Assembly: GCA_003330885.1 (NCBI GenBank)
Contig: CP030277.1
Span: forward strand, 1,922,001 to 1,986,000
Source of the DNA: Rhodobiaceae bacterium
GTDB lineage: Bacteria; Pseudomonadota; Alphaproteobacteria; Parvibaculales; Parvibaculaceae
Direction of reading: 5' to 3'
DNA: 64,000 nt
Shown: in pieces, positions 29,628 through 38,791 of the stretch
How positions within the stretch are numbered: the first letter of the stretch is position 1
Layout of the letters: each line of letters begins with the position of its first letter
The notes under the pieces: model-generated
What the model was told of the DNA's origin: nothing
The model's database searches: none
Seen by the model: only the letters and a program-made list of their open reading frames with translations
Position numbers and translations under genes: made by a program

Positions 29628-30581
29628 CACCACCCAAGCTGAGAAATTCGTCCACAGCGCTTTCTGAGATGCTTTCTTCTCGCTCCATGTTCGAGGCGAG
29701 ATGCTCTTGGCAACAAAGACAATCTGCGCTGCCAGGTTGATGCAGACAATGTTGACCGCCAGCAAAATGGCGGCCCCACCTGCAGATTTCATATCGCCAC
29801 TTCCAAGCATCAAACCCAGCACTACGGCAGGCGGCATAATCGCGACAGCGACCATCACCCCGACAAGGGCGCTGGACAGTCCGGTCGTCAGAGAAAAAAC
29901 CGCTGCCGCTCCGGCTGCCAGCGCCAACGCAATAGCCTCATAGCCGGCAGAAGTCCGCGACGTAATCTCCACTGAGAGAAAAGGACCTCCGAGAAATTTA
30001 CCCAGAACCATCGCAAAGAAGATGGCAAGCCCAAGCCCTGCGATATTGGTGACCATGGCCCTGCGCATCAGATCCTGCTTGCCCAATGCGACCCCAAATG
30101 CAAACGCCAGATTGGGGCCGAGAAGCGGGGCAATCACCATCGCGCCAATGAGTGCTGCCACATTGTCACTGATGAGCCCAACGGCGGCCACGATGGCCGA
30201 AAGAACAACTAGGACGAGAAAGTCAGCATTGAGCTCCGTTCCTTTTTCGACCGATTGCAGAATTTCTTCGCGCGGCGCTGAGCGCCCTCGAAAGCTGAAG
30301 GTTCGGGCTTCGGGGTCTTTTTCAGGCTTTCCCTGGTCCGGCGCAACAACCGCTTCAACAGGCAGGATCGTCAAACGCCAATGCGCGTCCTTCCCCATCG
30401 CCCGGTGGGTCGCATCAATGATCGTCTGAACCACATTGGTCTCGCAAACGATCCTCACAAGGCAGCGGTCATTTTCACCCAGCTCGGCGTAAATGTCTTC
30501 GCCGCCATGCTGCTCACCAACAGCAGCAAGTGTAGGCGCGTAACCGCTTGGCGCGGTAATCTCAACTTGGCGTTTTGGCAC
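29583..30581 (-). CDS. DUF389 membrane protein
   Basis: A 332-residue protein with a soluble N-terminal region (about 1-120) and a C-terminal DUF389 membrane domain of about six helices (ADFLVLVVLSAIVAAVGLISDNVAALIGAMVIAPLLGPNLAFAFG). The biochemical role of this family is not established. The start was moved to GTG at 30581 because GGAGG lies six bases before it; a GTG at 30608 has no such site. Confidence 0.85.
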   Translation of the reverse strand: MPKRQVEITAPSGYAPTLAAVGEQHGGEDIYAELGENDRCLVRIVCETNVVQTIIDATHRAMGKDAHWRLTILPVEAVVAPDQGKPEKDPEARTFSFRGRSAPREEILQSVEKGTELNADFLVLVVLSAIVAAVGLISDNVAALIGAMVIAPLLGPNLAFAFGVALGKQDLMRRAMVTNIAGLGLAIFFAMVLGKFLGGPFLSVEITSRTSAGYEAIALALAAGAAAVFSLTTGLSSALVGVMVAVAIMPPAVVLGLMLGSGDMKSAGGAAILLAVNIVCINLAAQIVFVAKSISPRTWSEKKASQKALWTNFSAWVVLLGGLATGIYFTGW

Positions 30582-30661
30582 GAGGAACCTCCGAATCTGC
30601 CGTCCCACAGACTAACAGAGAGGAAATTGACCGCCCAGATTTCGGGGGCAGAGCCTGACCA

Positions 30662-31297
30662 TCAAGAGATAGAATGGCGCTGCAACAGCCCGCTCCATCC
30701 AGCGCGACCCGTTTCATAGGAAAAAGCATTGCCAAAGAGCTGGCTCTGCCAGTTCGCCGCCATGCCTACGGCGTTGAGCTCAAAAGCGAGCTGGGCCGGG
30801 CGGCTGTCAGCAGCGATTTCGCCTTTTTCGATCCCGCGGACAATATTGTCCTCCAGCAGATCCAGCCACTCCCGCATCGCAGCAGCGACAGCGTCCCGCG
30901 CAAGCCCAGGACGCCCATCCATCTCCAGCGATGCTGATGACAACACACAGCCGCCTTCAAACGTCTTGCGCTCCAGATAGGACATCCATCCGTCGCCGAG
31001 AGCAGACAGGCGCTGTAGACCTGCTGGCATTTTCAGAGCAGGTGCGATCACCAGCTCAACAAGAATATCCCGCGTATGCGCAATAACAGCGACTTGCAGC
31101 GCCTCTTTGGACCCGAATGAGGCATGCACGCTGCTCTTGGCGGTTCCAAGCCGAGAGGCAAGATGCGCGATTGAAAGCCCTTCCAGCCCCTCCACGGAGG
31201 CAAGCTGCACCGCTTGTGCGAGCACAACCTCACGCGTCCGCGCCCCCCGTGCCCGCCGCCCATCGGCAATGCCAACCTTTGCCGGATCAGTGGTCAT
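30662..31297 (-). CDS. TetR-family transcriptional regulator
   Basis: A 211-residue TetR-type repressor: an N-terminal helix-turn-helix (TREVVLAQAVQLASVEGLEGLSIAHLASRLGTAKSSVHASFGSKEAL) and a C-terminal ligand domain containing the TetR_C_16-like segment FEGGCVLSSASLEMDGRPG. It is divergent from a dienelactone hydrolase with a 12-bp perfect palindrome between, so it probably represses that gene. AGGA precedes the ATG. Confidence 0.9.
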   Translation of the reverse strand: MTTDPAKVGIADGRRARGARTREVVLAQAVQLASVEGLEGLSIAHLASRLGTAKSSVHASFGSKEALQVAVIAHTRDILVELVIAPALKMPAGLQRLSALGDGWMSYLERKTFEGGCVLSSASLEMDGRPGLARDAVAAAMREWLDLLEDNIVRGIEKGEIAADSRPAQLAFELNAVGMAANWQSQLFGNAFSYETGRAGWSGLLQRHSIS

Positions 31298-31348
31298 CTC
31301 GAATCTTCCTTGCAGTTTGGTACCAGCTACGGTTATAACGGAAATAAT

Positions 31349-31366
31349 TATGGACGATCGTCCGTA
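31349..31366. promoter_or_regulatory. TetR operator palindrome
   Basis: The 12-bp perfect palindrome GGACGATCGTCC lies at 31352-31363 and extends as TA-N-core-N-TA to 18 bp. It sits midway between the divergent TetR and dienelactone hydrolase starts. Confidence 0.75.
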
Positions 31367-31392
31367 TATATTTCAGTCCGGAGAGAAAGACC

Positions 31393-32085
31393 ATGCCCAA
31401 CATCACAATAAAAAGCGCAGATGGGGAGTTTTCGGCCTATCTGGCAGTCCCAAAGGCCAAATCCGGCCCCGGCATCCTGGCCATTCAGGAGATTTTCGGG
31501 GTCAACCAGGACATGCGCGACCATTGCGACGCCTGGGCAGAACGAGGCTATTTCGCGCTCTGCCCGGACCTCTATTGGCGTCAGGAGCCGGGCGTTGAGC
31601 TCACCGACCAGACTGACGAAGAATGGCAGAAGGCCGCCACGCTCTACTACGCCGTTGATGTCGACAAGGCCGTGGAAGACCTGCAAACCTCCCTCGCGAC
31701 CATTCGAGATATGGACGGTTGCACAGGCAAGGTTGGCACGATGGGCTTTTGCCTCGGCGGTCTCCTCACCTATCTCATGGCGACCCGCTCAACATCTGAT
31801 TGCAATGTCGGCTATTACGGCGTCGGCATTGATGAGAAGCTCGAAGAGGCGTCCAACATTTCAAAACCGACCATGCTGCACATTGCCGAAGAAGACAGGT
31901 TTGTGAACAAGGAGGCCCAGACAATGATCAAAGACGGCCTGAAGGACATTCCCCTCGTCACGATCCATTCCTATGCGGATCAGGAACACGCCTTTGCCCG
32001 ACACAAGGGCACCCACTATGACGCAGACGCCGCGAAACTCGCGAACGACCGGACAGTGGCGATGTTTGAAAAATACCTGCGCTAA
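31393..32085 (+). CDS. Dienelactone hydrolase family protein
   Basis: A 230-residue alpha/beta hydrolase of the carboxymethylenebutenolidase family. The Cys nucleophile lies in MGFCLGGLL near residue 118, with an acid in AEEDRF near 168 and the histidine in QEHAFARH near 200, giving a Cys-Asp-His triad. Family members open lactones in chloroaromatic degradation, but many have other ester substrates. A TetR regulator is divergent upstream. Confidence 0.9.
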   Translation: MPNITIKSADGEFSAYLAVPKAKSGPGILAIQEIFGVNQDMRDHCDAWAERGYFALCPDLYWRQEPGVELTDQTDEEWQKAATLYYAVDVDKAVEDLQTSLATIRDMDGCTGKVGTMGFCLGGLLTYLMATRSTSDCNVGYYGVGIDEKLEEASNISKPTMLHIAEEDRFVNKEAQTMIKDGLKDIPLVTIHSYADQEHAFARHKGTHYDADAAKLANDRTVAMFEKYLR

Positions 32086-32161
32086 AAACACCTCTTTCTT
32101 TTAATCGAATAGATATTGCGCGGTCTGGCAGGTCGTCCATTACCCAGGGATGACTTGCCCC

Positions 32162-32995
32162 CTACTCTGACGAAACCGGCAACAGAGACGGCTTCTGGCC
32201 AACACAAGCAATACTCAGCTGCCGACACAATGAGCGATCATCAAAGGACGAACAGCGCGTCTGCTGCAGCCCAGCCTGAAACATCCAGGTTTGCGCCTGT
32301 TCAATCGTGACTTGGTGGGTCCGCCATTTGAAGTGGATATATAATCCCAAGGGCGATCGACGTGTGAGACAGGCAATAAGAATACCGCCAGGCTTCAGCA
32401 CCCGCACCATCTCATCAAGCGCCACACTTGGGTCCGCCAGATGCTCCAATACATGTGCCGTCATCACCAGATCAAAGGATGCGTCCTCGTAAGGCAGCGC
32501 ACGTACATCCCCTTGGCGCAGTGTTGCGTCGACACCGGCAGCCCGCAGATTGGTGGAGGCCAACTCCAGCATGAGCGGCGAAATGTCAATCGCGTCCAGC
32601 GCAAATGGTTTATGAATGACATGGGTGAGCGCGCTCGACAGGCCGCCCGTACCGACACCGCAATCAAGGATGCGCGGCTTTGGACCAGCAATCGCAGCCG
32701 GGTTCTCCGCCAAAACGCGGCATAACAAGCGTTCATAGGCTTGTGGAAAGCCCAACCGATCAATCGTGTCGCTCCATTCTGGCGCCGCCCGATCGTATGC
32801 TTCGCTCAACTCGGACGAATGGAATGGCAGACGCCGCAAGGAGAGCTGCCAGGATCCAAACCAATGGGCAAAAACGGGAATGGTCTGTTCGGTTTGAGAT
32901 GCAGGGAAAGGCACAGTCACAAATTCGTCTCCAACTTCTGGGTTTGCCCTATCGAAGGGATGCGCAAACCTAGGGATGGCGACAAAACCGATCAT
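32162..32995 (-). CDS. SAM-dependent methyltransferase (class I)
   Basis: A 277-residue protein with a Rossmann methyltransferase core at about residues 100-220: RILDCGVGTGGLSSAL (motif I), ALDAIDISPLMLELA, GDVRALPYEDASFDLVMTAHVLEHL and RVLKPGGILIACL. It resembles the UbiE/BioC-like Methyltransf_11 group; the substrate is unknown. The true start may lie downstream of the one listed, since the N-terminal 60 residues are atypical and no ribosome binding site is seen. Confidence 0.8.
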   Translation of the reverse strand: MIGFVAIPRFAHPFDRANPEVGDEFVTVPFPASQTEQTIPVFAHWFGSWQLSLRRLPFHSSELSEAYDRAAPEWSDTIDRLGFPQAYERLLCRVLAENPAAIAGPKPRILDCGVGTGGLSSALTHVIHKPFALDAIDISPLMLELASTNLRAAGVDATLRQGDVRALPYEDASFDLVMTAHVLEHLADPSVALDEMVRVLKPGGILIACLTRRSPLGLYIHFKWRTHQVTIEQAQTWMFQAGLQQTRCSSFDDRSLCRQLSIACVGQKPSLLPVSSE

Positions 32996-33135
32996 CGGCC
33001 GTGAGGACCATTTTCACCTCCTCCGGAAGTCGGACTGAGCAAACGATTTATTGAGGTGTCTCCCCCATAAGGGGGAGAAGCGAATCCGCCAGATTGAGGG
33101 TGACGGTGCCAGATGGCATCGCATACCATTGAGAT

Positions 33136-34353
33136 ATGGTCAGTCATTCACCTACAGATACAGAGGCGCTATTGAGCCGGGCGCCCCGCGAATTTCGCGG
33201 CCCGTTCACACGGTGGCCGCGCGCAGCTGATACCGTCCTCGCGTTTATACTGTTCATCGCGACACTATTTATTTGGTTCCAGGGTCCCGATGACACACCT
33301 GCATTCCGCACGGTTAAGGATATTCCGCCCGAGGCAGTCCTTATATTTGCGACAGCAAACGCAGCCATCATTTGGCGAAGAAAGCACCCCATTGTGGTGT
33401 TTATCGCGGTCCAGGCCATATCGGTGTTATCGCGCCTAATTGGCTTAGAAGAATTTGTGCTGTTCGCCGCAGTGGTCATGCTCTACAGCGTCGGTCGCTA
33501 CACCGACAATGACCGCTGGAGCTTCATAGCCATTGGGTGCGCCGTCCTTCTGTCGGGTGTCGGCGAACTTGTCAAAGCAGAACCCTGGCCCGTCATTAGC
33601 GGAGCGCTCTTGATGCCATTTCTTGTGTGGTACACCGGCAGACGCATTCGGACCCGCGGCGATTACATGAGGCTTCTTCAAGATCACGCATCACATCTCG
33701 AACGCGAACAAGACTATGAGGCACGTCGAGCTGTGGCAGACGAAAGAACGCGGATCGCACGGGAGTTACACGACGTGGTCGCCCATCGAGTCAGCATGAT
33801 GACGGTCCAGGCGGGCGCAGCAAAAACCGTTGCCGCGCAAAAACCCGAAGAAGCCTTAAAAGCCATGGAAGCCGTCGAAGCGGCGGGCCGTGAAGCACTT
33901 GATGAGTTGCGCCACATCCTTGGAGTGCTGCGGCCGGACCCAGATGGGGACGACCACGGTCCTCAACCAGGTCTGGCGGATGTGCCTTTACTCGTCGAGC
34001 AAGTCCAAAAGGCTGGATTGAGCATCGAACTCAAGATGGACCCTCTAGCCCCCCTCCCTGCCCGGGTTGACCTGTCCGCTTTCCGCATCATCCAGGAAGC
34101 CCTCACCAACGTCATGAAACACGCGGGATCTAAGGCCTCGACAGATGTAACCCTATTCGCCAAAAACGGTTGGATCACAATTCAGGTGACTAATCAGGGT
34201 GAAAACGAGGCTTCCTTTCCACAATCTGGCTTTGGCATCGCTGGCATGCGCGAAAGAGCAGAGCTTCTTGGCGGAAGTCTGAAGGCTGGTCCCCGTCCAG
34301 GCGGCGGATTTCATGTCGTAGCTCGTCTGCCAATGGGCTCGGAGGCGACATGA
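33136..34353 (+). CDS. NarL-type sensor histidine kinase
   Basis: A 405-residue membrane kinase. About four to five hydrophobic segments occupy residues 30-165, followed by a coiled linker, a HisKA_3 domain with the phosphoacceptor in RIARELHDVVAH near residue 212, and an HATPase_c domain (IIQEALTNVMKHAG, then GFGIAGMRERAELLGGSL). The sequence style around the histidine is that of actinobacterial kinases. It overlaps the response regulator gene by four bases, so the two form a two-component pair. Confidence 0.92.
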   Translation: MVSHSPTDTEALLSRAPREFRGPFTRWPRAADTVLAFILFIATLFIWFQGPDDTPAFRTVKDIPPEAVLIFATANAAIIWRRKHPIVVFIAVQAISVLSRLIGLEEFVLFAAVVMLYSVGRYTDNDRWSFIAIGCAVLLSGVGELVKAEPWPVISGALLMPFLVWYTGRRIRTRGDYMRLLQDHASHLEREQDYEARRAVADERTRIARELHDVVAHRVSMMTVQAGAAKTVAAQKPEEALKAMEAVEAAGREALDELRHILGVLRPDPDGDDHGPQPGLADVPLLVEQVQKAGLSIELKMDPLAPLPARVDLSAFRIIQEALTNVMKHAGSKASTDVTLFAKNGWITIQVTNQGENEASFPQSGFGIAGMRERAELLGGSLKAGPRPGGGFHVVARLPMGSEAT

Positions 34354-35027
34354 CTATTCGTGTCGCCGTGGTCGATGATCAGGCGCTGGTAAGGGGTGGT
34401 TTTGCGCTGGTCCTTGGCCACCAGGACGACATTGAAGTTGTCGCCGAAGCTGGCAACGGACTCGAAGCAATTGAGGCCGCCCGATATCACCGGCCAGACG
34501 TGATCCTGATGGATATTCGAATGCCAAATATGGACGGCTTGGAGGCGACATCTAAGATCATCGACGAGGCAGATTGGCCGGTTCGCGTTTTGATCCTCAC
34601 GACATTTGACCCGGATGAATTCGTCTACAAAGCACTGCGCGCCGGAGCCAGCGGCTTCGTACTCAAAGACATTCCGCCGGAAGAACTCGTCATCGCCGTA
34701 CGCTCTGTCGCCGCCGGCGGCGCTTTGCTCGCCCCGTCCATCACGCGGCGCTTCATTGGCAAGTTTGCAGAGCGGCTTGCCGTTGACACGAATGTTGCGG
34801 CGCGCCTCGACCGGCTCACCGACCGCGAGCGTCAAGTGTTGGCGGCCATCGCACGCGGCCTCAACAATGTCGAGATTTCAGAAGACCTTTTCATCGGGGG
34901 CTCAACGGTGAAGACACATGTGTCGAGCATCCTCTCAAAGCTCGGTCTGAGAGACCGGGCCCAGGCTGTCATCTTCGCTTATGAAAGCGGCATCGCTACC
35001 GCCGGCAATCATGACATCGGGTTTTGA
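34350..35027 (+). CDS. NarL/LuxR-type response regulator
   Basis: A 225-residue response regulator: a receiver domain with VVDDQALVRGG and the phospho-aspartate in ILMDIRMPNMDG near residue 54, and a LuxR helix-turn-helix (LTDRERQVLAAIARGLNNVEISEDLFIGGSTVKTHVSSILSKL) at about 155-205. It is partnered with the overlapping histidine kinase. No adjacent target gene is evident, so the stimulus and regulon are unknown. Confidence 0.94.
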   Translation: MTIRVAVVDDQALVRGGFALVLGHQDDIEVVAEAGNGLEAIEAARYHRPDVILMDIRMPNMDGLEATSKIIDEADWPVRVLILTTFDPDEFVYKALRAGASGFVLKDIPPEELVIAVRSVAAGGALLAPSITRRFIGKFAERLAVDTNVAARLDRLTDRERQVLAAIARGLNNVEISEDLFIGGSTVKTHVSSILSKLGLRDRAQAVIFAYESGIATAGNHDIGF

Positions 35028-35066
35028 GACCACACTGGATTGCAATGTCTGCCGCGAGCGAGAAGG

Positions 35067-35143
35067 TGGTGGGCCCGGCAGGACTCGAACCTGCGACCAA
35101 ACCGTTATGAGCGGTTCGCTCTAACCAACTGAGCTACAGGCCC
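35067..35143 (-). tRNA. tRNA with CAU anticodon, probably tRNA-Ile2 (lysidine-modified)
   Basis: The 77-nt cloverleaf has acceptor GGGCCTG/CGGGCCC, the D-arm AGCTCAGTTGGTTAGAGC, the anticodon stem AACCG/CGGTT with loop CTCATAA (anticodon CAU), the T-arm GCAGG TTCGAGT CCTGC, and an encoded CCA. Pairs C4-G69 and C5-G68, which TilS uses to recognise tRNA-Ile2, are both present, so Ile(AUA) is favoured over elongator Met. Confidence 0.93.
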
Positions 35144-35262
35144 TCCGAATGTGGGTATATCAGAACCTGAGCACTTGCCAAACCGCCTATCTGCCGCAAT
35201 TTCGACCCAATCCGCGGCCAGAGTAACCCTGCGCATGAAGGACAGGCTCAGGAGCAAGATCA

Positions 35263-36000
35263 ATGCCTCACTCAACAGTTAAAACCCCCGCCACACGAAC
35301 CGGCCAGTGGGTTGCTATCGGAATCGGGGTCCTTGTGGCACTCGGACTGTTCGCTGGCAACGCCAAGGCTGAGGAAATTCAGCGCACCATCACCATTACC
35401 GGCCAGGGACAGGTGTCCGTGAAGCCTGACATTGCTGTCGTGGACTCAGGCGTCGTCACCCAGGCCAAAACCGCCGCCGAAGCGCTTGCCGCCAACACAG
35501 AGGCCATGCAATCAGTCTTTGCCGCCCTGAAGGAACTCGGCATTGAAGACCGCGACATGCGCACCTCCCAATTCTCAGTCAATGCGATGCACACTCGGCC
35601 TGAGCGCGGTGAAACCTCACGCATCTCCGGCTATCTGGTTTCGAACCTTGTCTCAGTCACCTTGCGCGATCTCGACCGGGTTGGCGAAGTTCTCGATCGT
35701 CTGGTCTCCAACGGATCGAATGAATTACGTGGCATTCGCTTCCAGGTCGAGAAGCCGGGTCCCCTGATGGACGGCGCCCGTGAAGACGCGGTGAAAGACG
35801 CACTGCGTAAAGCAAAGATTTATGTCGCGGCTGCTGGCGTGGCGCTTGGCCCCGTGCTCACTATCAACGAGCATGGCGGTGGCGGACGGCCCCAGCCAGT
35901 CTTCGCCCGCGCAATGGCCATGGAAGCAGCTGATGTGCCGATTGCAGCTGGCGAGCAGACACTCTCAACAAGCGTGACCCTGGTGATTGGCCTCGAATAA
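35263..36000 (+). CDS. SIMPL-domain (DUF541) exported protein
   Basis: A 245-residue protein with an N-terminal signal (WVAIGIGVLVALGLFAGNAKA, cleavage near residue 36) and a SIMPL domain (ITITGQGQVSVKPDIAVVDSGVVTQAKTAAEAL through TLSTSVTLVIGLE). Such periplasmic oligomeric proteins have been linked to oxidative stress and immune signalling in different organisms, but no general function is known. AGGAG precedes the ATG. A hairpin terminator follows. Confidence 0.88.
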   Translation: MPHSTVKTPATRTGQWVAIGIGVLVALGLFAGNAKAEEIQRTITITGQGQVSVKPDIAVVDSGVVTQAKTAAEALAANTEAMQSVFAALKELGIEDRDMRTSQFSVNAMHTRPERGETSRISGYLVSNLVSVTLRDLDRVGEVLDRLVSNGSNELRGIRFQVEKPGPLMDGAREDAVKDALRKAKIYVAAAGVALGPVLTINEHGGGGRPQPVFARAMAMEAADVPIAAGEQTLSTSVTLVIGLE

Positions 36001-36012
36001 GCGAGAGCGCCA

Positions 36013-36075
36013 AAGCGTTTCCAAGAAAAGTGTTATGCGGTTTTCTGTCCGGAAACGCGACAACAATTAGAGCAG
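36013..36075 (+). repeat. Intergenic palindromic repeat, copy A
   Basis: GCGTTTCC at 36015 and GGAAACGC at 36051 form an 8-bp inverted repeat around an inner AAAA...TTTT segment. The layout matches a repeat family often seen between genes in Hyphomicrobiales. A second, diverged copy lies at 36479 in the same orientation on the other side of panD. Confidence 0.75.
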
Positions 36076-36076
36076 C

Positions 36077-36460
36077 TTAAGCGGCCCTCGAGTGGCCGCT
36101 TTTGTTTGTGGTGGACGCAACGCTGTTATCGTCGTTCATCTGAAGCACCGTGGGCTCAAACTGTTCAGCTTCTGCCGCATCCATTTGACCAAACGCACAG
36201 ATGATCACCAGGTCGCCTGGCTCCGCCCGACGCGCCGCTGCCCCATTGATGCCGATGGTACGCGAGCCGCTGGGCGCTTCAATCGCATAGGTCGTGAAGC
36301 GTTCGCCATTATTGATATTGAGCACATCCACCTGCTCGTGCGGCAGAATGCCGGACTGGTCCAATAGATCACGATCAATGGAGATCGAGCCCTCATAGTG
36401 CAGGTCCGTCATCGTGACGGCAGCCCGATGGATCTTGGCCTTCAACATGGTGAGGTTCAT
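36077..36460 (-). CDS. panD: Aspartate 1-decarboxylase PanD
   Basis: The 127-residue proenzyme makes beta-alanine for pantothenate. It shows [26 protein letters not shown]; the chain is cleaved between Gly and Ser of GSIS to create the pyruvoyl cofactor. [21 protein letters not shown] is also conserved. The ATG at 36460 was chosen because GGAG lies eight bases upstream and the length fits the family; the longer frame runs into a repeat. The gene stands alone, flanked by two repeat copies. Confidence 0.95.
   Translation of the reverse strand: MNLTMLKAKIHRAAVTMTDLHYEGSISIDRDLLDQSGILPHEQVDVLNINNGERFTTYAIEAPSGSRTIGINGAAARRAEPGDLVIICAFGQMDAAEAEQFEPTVLQMNDDNSVASTTNKSGHSRAA
36079..36108 (+). terminator. 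Terminator of SIMPL gene, inside the panD 3' end
   Basis: An 8-bp stem (AAGCGGCC/GGCCGCTT) with a 7-base loop precedes a T-rich run (TTTTGTTT). It overlaps the last codons and stop of the convergent panD gene. Confidence 0.75.
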
Positions 36461-36478
36461 TTTCTTCACTCCACGATC

Positions 36479-36540
36479 AAGCATTTCCAGGAAAAGTGAA
36501 TCCGGTTTTGCGCCCGGAAATGCGTGTAAAATGACAAGAC
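36479..36540 (+). repeat. Intergenic palindromic repeat, copy B
   Basis: GCATTTCC at 36481 and GGAAATGC at 36516 form an 8-bp inverted repeat with an inner AAAA...TTTT segment. The order and spacing match copy A at 36013, with compensating changes in both arms, so pairing is conserved. It lies in the panD 5' leader, about 20 bases before its start codon. Confidence 0.75.
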
Positions 36541-36600
36541 GATGTCCTTCCCATCGGCCCCACTTAAGAAGGCCCGGGTCGGTGTCGCCCAACAGGGGGA

Positions 36601-38592
36601 TTAGTTGTCCAGGAAGCTCCGCAGTTTCCGCGACCGGCTAGGATGCTTGAGCTTCCGCAGCGCCTTCGCTTCAATCTGACGGATACGCTCACGGGTCACA
36701 GAGAACTGCTGCCCCACTTCTTCCAGCGTATGGTCCGTGTTCATGCCGATGCCAAAGCGCATCCGCAGAACCCGCTCTTCACGCGGTGTGAGAGAGGCCA
36801 GAACCCGGGTCGTTGTTTCACGAAGGTTGGACTGGATCGCTGCATCAATTGGCAGAATCGCATTCTTGTCTTCAATGAAATCGCCCAGATGGCTGTCTTC
36901 TTCATCACCAATCGGCGTCTCAAGCGAGATCGGCTCTTTGGCAATCTTCAGAACCTTGCGCACTTTTTCCAGCGGCATGCCAAGCTTCACAGACAATTCT
37001 TCCGGGGTCGGCTCACGGCCAATCTCATGCAGCATCTGACGTGATGTCCGAACGAGTTTGTTGATCGTTTCGATCATGTGAACCGGAATACGAATGGTTC
37101 GTGCCTGGTCAGCAATCGAGCGCGTAATCGCCTGGCGGATCCACCAGGTCGCATAGGTCGAGAACTTGTAGCCACGGCGATATTCAAACTTATCAACCGC
37201 TTTCATCAGGCCGATATTGCCTTCCTGGATCAAGTCGAGGAACTGCAGGCCACGGTTTGTGTATTTTTTCGCAATGGAAATCACGAGACGAAGGTTGGCT
37301 TCAACCATTTCCTTCTTGGCAATGCGCGCTTCGCGCTCGCCTTTCTGCACTGTATGCACGATGCGGCGATATTCAGCAATGTCGAGACCGGTTTCCTGAG
37401 CAAGCTCCTGGATCTCGTCGCGAATTTCTTTGATCGTCTCTTTATCGTTCTTCGTAAAGTCGGCCCAGCCTTTGCCTTTCAGGCGGCCTACGCGGCGCAT
37501 CCAGTTCGGGTCGAGCTCGTTTTGATAATACTGCTGCAGGAAGTCTTCCCGCGAAACACCATGCGCTTCAGCAGCGCGCATCAAACGACCTTCAAGGCCC
37601 ATGAGGCGCTTGTTGATCTGATAGAGCTGGTCCACCAGGCTGTCGATACGATTATTGTTGAGCGCGAGGCTCTTCACTTCCTGGATCACATCTTCTTTGA
37701 GCTTCTTGTAACGACGCTCCTGCGACGTTGAGAGCTCTTCAGTCTGCAACGCCAGTTCGTGCTTCTGGTCCTGCAGGCGACGCAGCTTCTTATAGTCACT
37801 GGCAACCGCATCAAAGATTTCGAGGACTTTCGGCTTAAGCTCAGCCTCCATGGCGGCGAGCGAGAGATTGTTCTCTGCTTCGTCGTCCTCTTCCTCTTCT
37901 TCCGGCTCTTCTTCGATTACCTTGCCTTCAGCCTTGGCGCGTTCCTTGTCGAGCGCTGCCTGGCTCTTATCGACCTTCTTGGCATCCGGACCCGCATAAG
38001 TAGCGTCCAGATCGATAATGTCGCGCAGCAGAATGTTTCCTTCATTCAACTCATCGCGCCAGATAATGATCGCCTGGAAGCTCAGCGGGCTTTCGCAAAG
38101 ACCCGCAATCATGGTCTCACGGCCAGCTTCAATACGCTTGGCGATAGCGATTTCGCCTTCGCGCGACAGAAGCTCAACAGATCCCATCTCACGCAGATAC
38201 ATGCGGACGGGATCGTCTGTGCGCTCAAGGGTTGTTGTTGAGGAGGATGCCGCTTTGGTGACAGCGCCAGGTGCCGGGCCGGCTTCCGCAACAGCCGTAC
38301 CTTCTGCAGCAGGCTCGTCTTTTTTATCGTCTTTATCGTCGGTTTCGGCTTCGTCATTCTCGATGACGGTGATGCCCATTTCAGAGAGCATCGACATCGT
38401 GTCTTCGATCTGTTCGGAGCTGAACTCTTCAGACGGCAGAACTTTGTTCAATTCATCATAGGTAACAAAGCCACGCGCCTTTGCCGCCTTGATGAGTTTC
38501 TTTACGCCCGCATCCGACATGTCGAGCAACGGGCCGTCCCGTTCTTCTGTCGCCGCTTCTGCTGGTTCTGCTTCTGCCGTCTTCGTCGCCAT
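36601..38592 (-). CDS. rpoD: RNA polymerase sigma factor RpoD (sigma-70)
   Basis: The 663-residue primary sigma factor has an acidic lysine-rich N-terminal region 1.1 ([23 protein letters not shown]), region 1.2 ([21 protein letters not shown]), the alphaproteobacterial non-conserved region with an acidic stretch near residue 230, regions 2.1-2.4 ([32 protein letters not shown]), region 3, and region 4 ending in [25 protein letters not shown] precedes the ATG. It lies downstream of dnaG, as in the usual macromolecular synthesis cluster. Confidence 0.97.
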   Translation of the reverse strand: MATKTAEAEPAEAATEERDGPLLDMSDAGVKKLIKAAKARGFVTYDELNKVLPSEEFSSEQIEDTMSMLSEMGITVIENDEAETDDKDDKKDEPAAEGTAVAEAGPAPGAVTKAASSSTTTLERTDDPVRMYLREMGSVELLSREGEIAIAKRIEAGRETMIAGLCESPLSFQAIIIWRDELNEGNILLRDIIDLDATYAGPDAKKVDKSQAALDKERAKAEGKVIEEEPEEEEEDDEAENNLSLAAMEAELKPKVLEIFDAVASDYKKLRRLQDQKHELALQTEELSTSQERRYKKLKEDVIQEVKSLALNNNRIDSLVDQLYQINKRLMGLEGRLMRAAEAHGVSREDFLQQYYQNELDPNWMRRVGRLKGKGWADFTKNDKETIKEIRDEIQELAQETGLDIAEYRRIVHTVQKGEREARIAKKEMVEANLRLVISIAKKYTNRGLQFLDLIQEGNIGLMKAVDKFEYRRGYKFSTYATWWIRQAITRSIADQARTIRIPVHMIETINKLVRTSRQMLHEIGREPTPEELSVKLGMPLEKVRKVLKIAKEPISLETPIGDEEDSHLGDFIEDKNAILPIDAAIQSNLRETTTRVLASLTPREERVLRMRFGIGMNTDHTLEEVGQQFSVTRERIRQIEAKALRKLKHPSRSRKLRSFLDN

Positions 38593-38791
38593 TCAAAAAC
38601 TCTCCGCCTGACCTGCCAGATTGATCTCAAGACTTTCAACACAAGTGTCCCACTAGGAGACTAAAAAATCCGCAACATCCCCTCATGCGCGGAACCTTCA
38701 GTCTGCTAATGCAAACGCTGAACCGGCTTGTTAGCCGATGGAGCGTATGGTCTGTCTCGTTTCAATTGCGGTCGGTTGGTTTCCTAATCCG
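38593..38791. other. dnaG-rpoD intergenic region
   Basis: These 199 bases contain no gene and presumably hold an rpoD promoter on the minus strand. I found no convincing -35/-10 or heat-shock-type pair. Confidence 0.4.

Noticed and set aside
35067-35143. Elongator tRNA-Met
   Set aside because: The anticodon is CAU, but acceptor pairs C4-G69 and C5-G68 favour tRNA-Ile2; this is a preference, not proof.
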